Assembly: GCF_037893015.1 (NCBI RefSeq)
Contig: NC_133662.1
Coordinates: forward strand, 270,809,944-270,873,943
DNA from: Macrotis lagotis
Lineage: Eukaryota > Chordata > Mammalia > Peramelemorphia > Peramelidae
Reading direction: 5' to 3'
Length of the DNA stretch: 64,000 nt
Position numbers and translations under genes: made by a program. Position 1 is the stretch's first letter; the number at the start of each line of letters is the position of its first letter. Under the pieces are notes generated by a model, which was not told where the DNA came from, made no database searches, and was given only the letters and a program-made list of their open reading frames with translations. Below, in pieces: positions 9,201 to 22,600 of the stretch.

Positions 9201-12200
9201 CCCTACAATAAGGGAAGTGGGAGGGAGGGCTGTAGCCAAGCTTTATCTAGGCAGGGGTTACTGCATGCTCCCCTCCTGTCACCAGGTGGCAGGAATTTCA
9301 CGAATGACCAGGAATGAAAGAAGACAAACTTCTTCTCTAGAGAAGGGAGCCCTCTCTTTGCCATATGCTTCTCTGACCACTGAGACCCCATGATCTGCTC
9401 TATCAAAGCACACAGTCTGGAAAGAGCAGCTAGAACTGCCTAATTGACCCATTTGCTTGCAAGGAAAGCCTTGCCAAAGACCTCATTTGGCCTCCTATTA
9501 GAAAGGGCCGTCCTTTAAGAACATTCAGGTCTTCCAACCAGTGGACATTAAGGTGCAATCTTACACTTGAATCCAAAACCTCCACTTCACAAAAGGACTT
9601 GGGCTGATCTGTTCCCATCCAAAATCAAGCTAAATGGAAAGTGCTAGGGGAGTCTAAAGAGCTCACACCCATCACACCTATCACACACAGGTGATGAAGG
9701 GACCAAGGATCCAGCTGGGCCTGGGCCGGACACCATAGCAGGAAAGACACAACTAAATTAGGACCCTTGGCAGGCTGGTCAGCCAGATGCTGACTGGCTC
9801 TGAGATTGCAATGTGAGCCTGCCAGAGAAAAGCACTGCCCCATGAAGAGGGATACTGAAATTCTGCATAGTCACTGGGGCAAAAAGTGGATGGGGCACAG
9901 ACCAGTGTGGGTCTGGCCATCAGAATGACTGAGAAGCAGGAGGGGGCCAGGCTTCAAAGACAGGCTCATAAAGAAGCTATAGAGGGTCACCACAGTCAGG
10001 ATGGGGAGCACACGGGGGCTGATCCACCAGGCTCACAGGTGAAAGCAGCACAAAGACAAGAACCATGGGTCAGAAAAGAAAGGGGATGGCTCCCTGAAGG
10101 CCCATGGAGAACCTTGGACTTCCCTGACATCTGCTGACAATGACCAGAGGCTGGCAAGTCAGCAAGCTCAGGCTCCAATAGAAGGGCCACCCATTGGACA
10201 AATACCTGAGCTTCTGCCCACATGAGGGGAGGGGGATCACCCCAGATCCTGGCACACCTCAGGGAAAGGCAAGAAGGGGGCCTCTCAAGAAACCCAACAC
10301 CCAGAAATATGCTGGGAAGAAGCCTAACCTGGCGCTTGAGATCCGCCACAGAAGCCTCTTCAGAGATCTCAACATCCCCCACAAAAGTAAACGGAATTTC
10401 ATTCTGGATGACTTCGGGAATCTCTCTGTGCAGATCTGGACACAGATTCAATTAAAAACAGGTCACCTACAGGCTGGGTCATCTGAGGGGAGTCTGGGAC
10501 AAAGGGAAAGCAGCTACATGATGCAAAAGAGTGTAAGGAAAACAGTGAAACAAAAGAGATTGGGAATAAATAGGGCAAAATACTCTGAGGGACCAAAAGG
10601 TTTGGTAAAGTAAATGGATGGCAGCCCCATCCTTCCCTAGGAGGCCCTGCCTCAAGCCCAGGCATGCTACTTCAGATGGCACCTAAGAAGTGGCACCGCC
10701 CCCCCAGGAGGGAAAACAGGACAGTGAGGAACCTAGAGACCCTACCCTATAAGGGACTGCTGCAGAGAGTGGGGAGGACACGACAGCACGGCCCTGGGTA
10801 ATGACCTGACCTACCTGGCTCCAGAAAGTAAAGCCAGGCATTAAACGACAGATTCAGAAAAGGTTAGAACAGAGTGAAAAGGGGCAGCATCTGAGGACTC
10901 CTGCTCAGGGAGGGTGGGGAAGGGACTCTTTCCAGCTCTGGGGCCCAGAACACTAGTTTGGGCTATTAAATGGCACCAGGGATCCAACTCAAAGGTAGAA
11001 CATTCAGTTGGGTACCAAATGTGAAGTCATTTTGAGAACATAATTATATAAATATTACCTATTCATACTACTAATTGGAACCCAATCTGCCCACCCACCC
11101 AAGAAAAGGATTTTAAAAATGGTTTATATAAATGACAGACCAATGGACTCTTCCAAAATATTGATAATTAACCTTTCTGAATGTCCACTGCTGTCTTCCA
11201 AATCCATCTCCCATTAGTTCTAGTGCTGCAATCCCACTTCAGACCTACCGCCTCCTTCAGGGCTGGTTCTCAAAGCTCCTACTTGGTGAGTAACGTGGTT
11301 CATTTGGTCCTGGGGGTTTTCCTGCCATCCAGAGGGAAGTGATGGATGGTACCACCAGATGGGCACTTTCAGAAAACCCTAAAGAGTGAAACTTATTTCT
11401 CAGCTATAATGATGAAAATAAATGCAATGATCACAGGGGAACCCTTCCCCAGACCTGCCCCAACTAGGGTCATCCCAGAATCCTCTGGCCCAGTTGGGAG
11501 GGAATCACCAGCACTGTTCCTCTCAGCAAGATGGTAGCCCAGCAGGCTTTTCCATATTTCCTGTTCCCACACTCTCCCAATTCAGCCCCATCCTGACCTC
11601 CTAATGGGACCTGAGGCCCTGGGATCTCACCAGGCCCTCCTCTGCCTCATTCTTAGGAGGGAACCTTTGGATGTGGGTCTGTCTGGCTTTTTAGATCTGT
11701 ATTGCCAACACTTAGCATAAGGTCTAGTCAGCAGACAAATGCCTTTGGAGTCACACTTTACTTCATTCTTTCAGGTCAAAGAATATGGCATAATGTGCTC
11801 CTCTTTTAAAACCAAAAAAGGTTACCATTAAAGAAACATGAAAAAAACTGTTCAAATTGAACAGGAGTTGTGCTAAATTATACTTCATTTCTGAACTCTT
11901 AATGAAACACACCAAATACAAACAAGATTTGGGGAAGAATGTTAAAAATTCTTCAACAAGTAACTTGTTTTTAGGCAAGCTCCAATACCTTAGAAAAATC
12001 ATTTCTAATATAAAAAAATAGACACATTACAGAGAAAAATCATTACAGAGAATGATTTTTTAAATCCACTAAGAAAACTTTTTTGAGGGATTTTATAAAA
12101 GGAGCTACAGTTAGTTAGTCTTGTCTGAGGTCCTGGGTAACTGAGACATTGCAGAGGGCGTATGAATGCCAAGTCTCTTACTTGGCCCAGTCAGGAGAAA

Positions 12201-15200
12201 TAAACACTAGCATTGTGGAGGACAGCAGAGGGCACCACTGGTCTTAGCATCCAACAGGACCGCTGTGATCAAGCCTGAGGGAATGATGTATCAAGCTCCC
12301 TCCCTCCTTCAACCCTTAGGTCTCCTGGCCTTCCTCTTTCCCCACCTCAATCCAATCCATTCCCCTTCAGAATTCCCCTCTTACCTTGGGTGGCAGCTTC
12401 CCTTCTAATAAGATCAGAGTCTCCCCATTGCTGATCAGAAGCTCACTCAGGGAAGCATTCTAGGGGTAGAAAATAGATGCTGTTCTGGTGTCTGGGCTAT
12501 CAGAACCTTTTCAGCAAAACACTGAAAGGATTAACAAGTCAATCACCAGCTAAATCTGGGGGTGGGGATTTCAAAATCGACTGTGTCCCTGGGAATAGAG
12601 AGATGGAAAAAAGAAAGAGACCCTGCCCTCAAGGAGCTTGGACTCTAGGTCAGGACTCAAGATTATGGACTGCAGAAATGAAGAGAACAGGGAGGGCCAT
12701 GAGAGGTCAGGGAGTTTCAAGAAAGTGAATTGAGGAGGGGCTGGGGACTGGAGGGCAAAGAATGGTGCAGTGGAGATACCTGCCAGGGAGAAGGGAAGGC
12801 CATTGTGCAGGGGCAGAGAAGGAGTGTAGTCCATTTGGAGGATTACCACACTTCCTTCACTAGGGCAGAAGCCTTTCTGAGGGCCAAAGATACTACTATT
12901 CCAGGAGATTAGAGATTGAGTCTGGAATTTCAAAAGTCAAGACTACCAATAAGATCTAGGCAAATGGGGCTTAAAGAATGATCTGCCTGTTGTCCAGAGA
13001 ATGGATTGTCCAGGAGAACCTTGGAAAAGAGACTGCAATAATTTGGATGTGGGAAACGATGATGGTCTGCTATATGGATGGCAGTGGGAACCTGGCAAAA
13101 TGGAGGAAAGGATAGGAAGGATAGTTTGTGGAAAAAAGTAAAAAGGAACTGATGAGCAGTTACAGATGGGGGGTGGAAAAAGAAGGCAGAGTCAAAAGCC
13201 ACTGGAATGTTTAAGTAGGAGTCTCTTGTGCCACCAGGAGAAACCAGAAAGATGGGAATGGAAGTCCATTGTTGGGTTGTTTTATTTGGAGGTGGAAGTT
13301 AAGGCATATAGAAATCCTACTTTATATAGCCTGAGCTTGAGGTGACTCCAGAACATTTAGGGAGAAATTTGAGTCAAAAGCTCAGGTGAAAAGCTGGGAT
13401 AAGAGGCCTCAGCTGAAGTCCATGGGTCCTGAGGGGGCAGCTGTCAAGCAAGGTCCCCTTGTTCCTCTGGGTAACAAGGGCCAGCATGACTCTCCTTCCA
13501 CACTTACCCGCCCCCCAGGTCATTTTCAGCATTCTAGATTAAGTCTGAGCAAAGCAGATGACCAGGGGAAGGTGGGGGAAATGACAACCCTCTGACCACT
13601 GAGTGGCCTAAAGGTATTGACAGGAGTTGGAAATGCAGATCATGCTCGGGACCTGAGGATCTGGGCTTCATCTGCCAGCTCATCAATGACCACAGTGCTG
13701 TCCCCTCCACAGGAGAGGCTCCAAAACTGCTTATTCCCTGGCCCCCCACCGCTGCCTCCAGACAAGACCAAGATATGTCATCCATGTCAAGAGGAAGAGA
13801 GGAAGAGGAAGAGGCTCACAAGACAAATTTGTACAACTGAGGTGCTCATGATGGAATCACAATCAAGGCTGGAACAGCCAATCCATAGAGAGCTGTTTCT
13901 AGAATATTACCAAGTTTCTCTGTTCCTAAGAGTCTCTAAAGCTTTTTAGCCACCAATTTTGAGAGGTAGGAGGAGCCTTAGAAGTTGTTCAATCCATGAA
14001 AAAACAGGCTAGGAGATAATAAGGGAAATGTCCAAGTTCTCCTGGATAGTGTGCAACAGAGCTCTGCTGATGACCCTGCCCCCTCCCCCCCAGGCCAGGG
14101 AACATCCCCCTGCTCATAGGGAGAGAATACAAGACGGGGCAACCATTCAGGGAAATAAAAATGAATTAGAAATTAGGCTTACTTCCTCACTTAAAGGGTC
14201 TCCAGCTTCAAAGCACCAATCCATTTTTCGTAAATGCCATGAATCACCTATGATAAAATAGAAATCTGGATGAAGGAATTCTAGAGTACCCCAAATCACA
14301 AGGACGCTCACCCACCAAGAGGTAGCACTGACAGGAGAGGGGAAGGAGACACTCCACCCCAGTCAGACCACCGAGTCCACCGCCTTTCCTCCATGATCAA
14401 GGAGGCACCTCAGCCCCTTCCCAGGGAGACCCAGACTCTGACCAGATGCCATGTGAAAGGTCACACATTAAAAAAATGAATGAATCCTATGTGGATGGAC
14501 AGCAATAATGAAGGCTGATAAAATTACTGGGGCAGACAAGAGGCGAGTGGGGGCAGTGGGAACATAAAGGAGGGAAGGGACAAAGTGGGGGGGGGGGGGA
14601 CCTGGACAACAGCCAGGCGGGCACCGGCAACCAGTAAAAGGCAAGAAGATCAACATATTGTTGAGAGGAGGAAAGACCTTCCAAGGGGCAGGCAGGGTTG
14701 GGCAGGGGCCCCCAGAAAGAGGGTCTGACCACATGACTTGGATTTCTGAGCTGCAGCGAAGCTAAAGTGATGGCTGCCACTTAACAAGGCATCTGCTTTC
14801 TGTCTGCTGAGCGTGGCCGTGGATGATATCAAATGAAAGTGGAAGATGGGGGGGGACCCCCGACAGACGAGAAGAGTGCCAATCCAAAGGAAAGGGGGCA
14901 TGAATCCAGGAGACAAGACCCAACCAGAGACCCCTCAACCAAAACCACAGTCTCAGAGAGAACCACTCAAATGGGAAACTCAGCTAGCACTCCTGCTAGG
15001 AAGGAATCAGAACTCAGAGCCAGCCAAGAAGGGCAGCCCCTAGGAGATGTCAACCAGCCCTTAGAAAGCCATGGCTCTGCCCCCGAGGTGGGGGGGGGGG
15101 ATGGGGGCAGGGTGGTCAGACCAATAAGAATTGATCCTGCCCTCTGTCACAGACCACTGACAACCCACAGCTTCACAGGGTCCTCTGAGGATGCTGTAGA

Positions 15201-18200
15201 GATGCCAGCTCTTGTGGTGCCAACAGCATTAACATTAATATGTGAAAAATCCAGAGACCAGACTGGGCAAACCAAGAGCATTCAGGGAGGATCAAGCCCC
15301 AGGCCACCCCAAGAGGACCACCACCTCAGGCAAGTGGATGCACAACCACAGCTCCCCTGATCACACCCACAGCCGCTAAATCAGGCAAGAGTGGAATTCC
15401 CTGCACCCAAATAGCAATCCAAATGTGCAACCCCTTGGGTCTGTATCCCAAAGAGATCATGGGGGTTAAAAAGCCCACATGTACAAAGTAATTCATAGCT
15501 GTTCTTTATGTGGTGGCAAAGAATTGGAAATTGAGGGGATGCTCATCAGTTGTGGAATGGCTTAACAAACTGTGGAGTATATATGTGATGGAATGCTTGT
15601 TCTGTAAGAATTCATGAGGGATGGAATTTCCAAAGAGTACAGACTTTGACAAACTGATGCAGAATGAAGAGAACAGAACCAGAAGAACATCCTAAACACT
15701 AACAACAACACTGGGTGACGATTGACTGTGATAGACTTGCTCACTTCAGCAGGACAAAAATCAAAGACAATTCTAAAAGATTTATGATGGAAAATACAAC
15801 CCATATCCAGAGAGGGAACTGTGGAGTTTAAGTGCAGACCAAAGCCTACTATCTTCAATTTTTAAAAGCTGTCTTAGGTATTGTGATTTTTCTAATTTTT
15901 TTTTCCTGTTTCAGTTTGATTCTTCTTTCATAACATTATACATATGGATCCATGTTTAGCATGGTTGTACACATATGGTCTATATTAGATTGTATTCTGT
16001 TGTTGTTGAATCAAAGGAGGGAGAAAAATGTAAAACTCAAGGCCTAGCAAAAAAATGATTGCTGAAAACTGATACTACACATAATTGGAAAAACAAACAA
16101 ACAAACAAACAAACAAATAAATAAATAAATAAGGGGAGGGAGTGGAATTCTCAGAGAGAGGACTTTTCTGCTCCCTGCCCTTCTGAACAAGCGATGATAC
16201 CCCATTGATTCACTCCATGTCCCCAGGATGCTCCACTCCAGGCTACTGCCAGCAAACTCCCCTTGCTCTGGACCTCTTTTCTCTCCCATTCTTTCCATGG
16301 CCAGCCTGGCATCTGGCTCCTCCTGGCCATTGCTCCTGCTCTGTGACCCCTAATTGTCAGCCTTCACAGCATAACCCTGCTCACATCCCTACCTCCTGCT
16401 CAGTCTTTCCCACCCCCATGGGCTCTTGATCTTTTTTGAAAAAAGATAAATAAAATAGATTGTATTTCACTGCAATTGGTTTCCTCTGTAATCTCATGTA
16501 CTTTATGCATTTATAAAGAAAATTTTTGAAGCATACATACAGAAATACATACAAAAAAAGGTAAAAGGTTGGAGCAAAACATATTTTGCTTCAGCTGAAG
16601 TGAAAAAAAGCAGGGGCAGCAATCCTTATCTCAGACAAAGTAACTGCAAAAATAGATCTTATTAGGAGAGATAAAGAAGGAAACTATATCCTCCTAAAAG
16701 GTACCATAGACAATAAAGTGATTTCAATACTGAATATGTATGTACCCAATGGGATAGCATCCAAATTCTTATAGGATAAGCTGAAAGAACTACAGGAAAA
16801 CATAGACAGCAAAACTCTACTAGTGGGAGACCTCAACCTCCTGTTCTCAGATTTGGATAAACTGAATCAAAAAATGAATGAGAAGGAAGTTAAGGAGGTA
16901 AATAGATTGTTAGAAAACCTAGATATGGTAGACTTATGGAGGAAACAGAATGGGGATAGAAAGGAATATACCTTTTTTTTCTGCAGTACATGGCATTTAT
17001 ACAAAAACTGACCATATTCTAGGGAAGAAAAACCTAAAGATCAACTGCAGAGGAAAGCAGAAATAGTGACTACATCTTTTTCAGATCATAATGCAATAAA
17101 AATCATATGCAATACTGGGCCAGGGAGAGATAGACCCAGAACTATTTGGAAACTAAACAATTTCATTTTAAAAAATGAGTGGATCAAACAACAAATTATA
17201 GAAAGAATTAATTATTTCATTCTAGATAATGACAATAATGAAACAACATACCAAAATCTATAGGATTCACTCAAGGTGGCTGTCAGGAGATATATCTTTA
17301 AATGCTTACATGAAATTAGAGAAATTAGAGAAAGAGGAAATCAATGAACTAAATGTGCAACTAAAAAAATTAGAGAAAGAACAAATTAAAAGCCCCCAAT
17401 TAAATACCAAATTAGAAATTCTAAAAATTAAAGGAGAAATTAATAAAATCGAAAGCAAGAAAACTATTGAATTAATGAACAAAATCAAGAGTTGGTTTTA
17501 TGAAAAAAGCAATAAAATTAATAAACCTCTGGTCAATTTGATTAAAGAAAAAAGAAAACCAAATTGCTAGTATCACAAATGAAAAAGGTGAACTCACCAC
17601 CAATGAGGAGGAAATTAAAGTAATAATTCAGAATTATTTTGCCCAACTCTATGCCAATAAATTTGACAATCTAAGTGAAACCGATGAATATTTACAAAAA
17701 TATAAATTGCCCAGATTAAATGAAGAGGAAATTAAAAACCTAAACAACTCTATCTCAGAAAAAGAAATTCAACAAGCCATTATTGAACTCCCTAAGAGAA
17801 AATCTCTAGGGCCAGATGGATTCACAAGTGAATTCTATCAAACATCTAAGGAACAATTGGTTCCAATTCTATATAAAATCTTTGGAAAAATAGGTGAAGA
17901 CGGAACTCTGACTAACTCTTTCTATGACACCAATATGGTGCTGATACCTAAACCAGGAAGAGTTAAAAAATTATAAAAAGAAAGAAAATTATAGACCTAT
18001 CTCCTTAATGAATACAGATGCAAAAATCTTAAATAAAATCTTAGCAAAACGATTACAAATTATCATTAGGATAATACATTATGATCAAGTACGATTTATC
18101 CCAGGAATGCAGGGTTGGTTCAATATTAGGAAAATTGTTAGTATAATTAATTATATCAATAACAAACTATCAGAAATCATATGATTATATCAATAGATAC

Positions 18201-19517
18201 TGAAAAAGCTTTTGATAAAATACAGCATCCATTCCTACTAAAAACACCAAAGAGTGTAGGAATAAATGGACTGTTCCTTAGAATAATAAACAGTATCTAT
18301 CTGAAACCATCAACAAGCATTATATGCAACAGGGATAGGCTAGAGGCCTTCCCAATAAGATCAGGGGTGAAACAAAGATGCCCTTTATCACCGCTACTAT
18401 TCAACATCGTATTATCAATATTAGCTTCAACAGCAATAAGAGAAGAAAAAGAAATCGAAGGAATTAGAATTGGGAAGGAAAAGACAAAATTCTCACTCGT
18501 TGTAGAAGACATGATGGTAGAGAATCCCAAAAATTCATCTAAAAAAACTACTAGAAATAATTAGCAACTTTAGCAAAGTCACAGGATATAAAATAAATCC
18601 TCATAAACCCTCAACACTTCTATATAAGCCTAGCAAGATATAGCAGGAAGAGCTAGAAAGAGAAATCCCATTCAAAGTAACCTCAGACAATATAAAATAC
18701 CTGGAAGTCTACGTGCCAAGGCAGACTCAGAAACTTTTTGAAAACAATTACAAAACACTTCTCACACAAATTAAATCAGATTTAAATAATTGGGCAAACA
18801 TCAACTACTCATGGATAGGTCAAGCTAATAAAAATGACAATTCTACCAAAACTAAACTACTTGTTTAGTGCCCTACCTATCAAAATTCCAAAACATTGTT
18901 AGTAAATTCATATGGAGAAATAAAAAGTAAAGAATTTTCAGGCATTAAATGAAAAAAAGTACAAAAGAAGGTGGTTTAGCCTTACCAAATCTAAAATTAT
19001 ATTATAAAGCATCAGTCATCAAAAATGTCTGCTATTGGCTAAGAAACAGAGTGGTGGATCAATGGAATAGACTAAGTGCAATAGCAGGAAATGATTACAG
19101 TAATCTGCTGTTTGATAATCCCAGAGTCCAGTTTGTGGGATTAAAAACTCTTCGACAAAAACTGTTGGGAAAATTGGAAGTTAGTATAGAAGAAACTTGG
19201 ATTACACCAACACCTCACACCCTATACCAAGATAAGATCCAAATGGATACCGGATTTAGAAATAAAAAACAATATTCTAAGCAAACTAGAAGATCAAGGA
19301 GTAGAATACCTGTCAGATCTATGGATAGGAAAGCAGTTTATGACCAAGGAAGAAATGGAGAACATCATTAAAAACAAACTAGATAATTTTGATTACATTA
19401 AATTAAAAAGCTTTTGCACAGACAAAACCACTGTAACCAAGATCAAAAGAAAGGTAGTAAATTAGGAAACAATTTTTACAACTAATATTTATGACTCATT
19501 TCTAATATATATATATA

Positions 19518-19604
<87 letters not shown>

Positions 19605-22600
19605 GAGTCAAATTCTCAAAAAAACAAACCATTCCCCAATTGACAAATGGTCAAAAGTTATGCTAAGGCAATTTACAGATGAGGAGATCAAAGCAATCCA
19701 TAGTCATGAAAAATTGCTCTAAATCACTACTTATTAGAGAAATACAAATTAAAGCATCTCTGAGATAACACCTCACAACTCTCAGACCGGCCAATATGAC
19801 CAGAAAAGATAAAGATCAATGTTGGAAGGAATGTGGGAAATCTGGGACACTAATGCATTGTTGGTGGAGTTGTGAACTCATCCAACTTTTCTGGAGAATA
19901 ATTTGGAATTAGCCCAAAGGACAACAAAAATGTGTATCCCCTTTGATCCAGCAATACCACTACTGGGTCTATACCCTGAAGAGATTATGAGAAAAGGTAA
20001 AAACATCACTTGTACAAAAATATTCATAGCAGCCCTGTTTGTGGTGGCAAAGAATTGGAAATTAAGTGTAAGTCCTTCAATTGGGGAATAGCTTAGCAAA
20101 CTGTGGTCTATGTATGTCATGGAACACTATTGTTCTATTAGAAACCAGGAGGGATGGGAATTCAGGGAAGCCTGGAAGGATTTGCATGAACTAATTCTGA
20201 GCAAGATGAGCAGAACCAGAAAAACACTATACACACTAACAGCAACATGGGGGTGATGATCAACCTTGATGGACTTCCTCATTCCATCAGTGCAACAAGG
20301 GACAATTTTGGGTTATCTGCGATGAAGAATACCATCTGTATCTAGAGAAAGAATTGTGGACTTTGAACAAAGACCAAAGACTATTACCTTAAATTTAGGA
20401 GAAAAAAACCTGTTATCTTATTATATAATTCTTCTATTTCTTATACTTTATTTTTCCTCCTTAAGGATATGATTTCTCTCTCATCACATTCAACTTAAAT
20501 CAATGTACACCATGGAAACAATATAAAGACTAACAGATTGCCTTCGGGGGGGGGAAGCAAGAATGGGGGGAAAATTGTAAAATTCAAAATAAACAAAATC
20601 TTTCTTTAAAATAAATAAATATTATTAAGTGGGGGAAAGCCAAGAGTAAGAAATGAAAACTAAATGTAGGATTAAAAAATACAAATGAATAATTATATTA
20701 CCAAAAAATAATTAAAAAAAAAAGTAAATTCTGAGAAGGGGTTCACAGACTTCCCCAAACTGTGGCCAAGGTGGAGGCCTGTCCAACTAGAGCAACTCTT
20801 CCTCTTTTGTCACAATGGATTTTCTCCTGGTTCTCCTCAAACCTTCTGGCTTCTACTTCATCCATGTCTCAGTTCTTATGTCCTCTTCTTTCTTGATAAC
20901 ATTACGAGTTCCCCAAGTCCAACTATCACCCAGGAAACTCTCCTGCATTCTAGGCTGACATTACCAGCTATCTGCTGGACATCTCCCAGGGATCTCCAAA
21001 AGAACCCAACTCTTATCCAAACCAAAACCCTTCTCTCCTCTTCCCTTCTCTAGTCTATTGGGGACACCCCCATTTATCCTATGACCCAGGTTCTATAAGG
21101 CTTCTCTATAGTGCCTTCTTTCCCATTCTCCCTCCCACTTAACATCCAATCAGCTGCTCAATCTCCCTAGAGTTTCCTGCATCCACCATCTTCTTTCCAC
21201 TTCTTTCCACCTCTTGCCCAAGGTCCTAAAGTAAAGTCTGCTCAAAATGCCTCACTCAAAAGTCTCAGGGACTCCTTTCCTTCCTTCCAAGTCTTTGAGC
21301 TCTGTGGGGAGTTAGCAGCCCTGCAGGATGCCCTTCTCAGATGCTCTTCCCTGAGCACTGCATAAACTCCTGCCTAATGTCCAAGCTTCCTCAAGCAAAC
21401 AACTTCTCTGGCATCCCCTTAGTAGACTGGAAGCTCCTCAAGGGCAGGGACTCTGGTTCTATTGGCCTCTTCAGTCCCTTCAAAAATGTTTGCTCCATTC
21501 ATAGGAACCATGTCCCTTTCGTAGATCCCCACATCTCCTGTCCAGAACTCGCTTGTGCTGGATTGGTGACTTCCTCTTCCCCATGCTGGCCCTTGCCTTC
21601 CCCCTCAAAGTTCATCCTGGCCATCCCTCGCGTAGCAACATTTTTCTCTGGCAGCCCCAGCTACCTACCAATACCTCTGGCTCTACCATTTCAACAGCCA
21701 TGAAATTCCACTCTAAAAATCATGATTTCAGTTCACCTTCAACCCTGTAAGACCCCAAGGTTTCCTAATCCTCAGGCTTCACTAACTACAAACCTGAAAT
21801 TCTTGGTCCCTGCTCAGTAAGCTCTCATGACAGATGCCCACTCTTCAAGTACAGATGGCTGGTCAAAAGGATCTTGGACAGACAAGAAAGCAGGAATATG
21901 GGATCAAAGTCATGTGTCCTCCAAGTCACCTCTTTGGATATCACTGTAGTCACTGAGCTAGTATACTAATGTTCATGAGGCCTCAATTCTCTCTCTCTCT
22001 CCTGTTCTAGTACTAAAAATGTGAATGGGATAAAAATCACACCATCCGGAAGATTCACCCCCTACAAATGATGGTACCCCAACCTGAGTACTATCAAGGG
22101 ACAGTAAAAACATCACATTTAATTTTCAACACCCCAATTTCAAGAAATGCTTACAAAGATAGAAATGGCTATAAAGAGAACAAAGATGGGATGATAGTGG
22201 AACCCATGAGAGCACCATGGCAGACCAAGTATATTTAAAAATCAGGGCTGAGAAGTCACTAGAGGGACTGACATCCAAAGAATATGGAAGAAAGGCAAGA
22301 TACCAAAGGCGTAGTAAACAGATTCTTAAGAGAACATAAATGACTTCCCTGCATGTCTATTTTCTTATCTGTCTCTCATCTTTACATGAATCAAGGGCAT
22401 CCTTCATAGGGTTGTTGTTAGGGAGGAAGCAGCCCTTCTCAAGTGCCATCAACAATGAACCATCATCCTGATCACTTCCCAACTGACTTAAAGACATGGG
22501 AATATCCAGTTTCACCAGGTTTATTTCTTGATCATGAAAATGATAGGAGGCAGGAGATCAAACAGAGAGTTCTAGTCCAGGATGGATTCTCTGGAGACTT

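Noticed and set aside
14833..15360. 175-codon plus-strand frame beside an L1 fragment
   Set aside because: No domain and no homologue recognised; Ser/Gln/Pro-rich chance frame in an intron.
18181..18564. Reverse transcriptase frame considered as a functional gene
   Set aside because: It is one piece of a frameshifted L1 ORF2 and its catalytic Asp pair context is lost.
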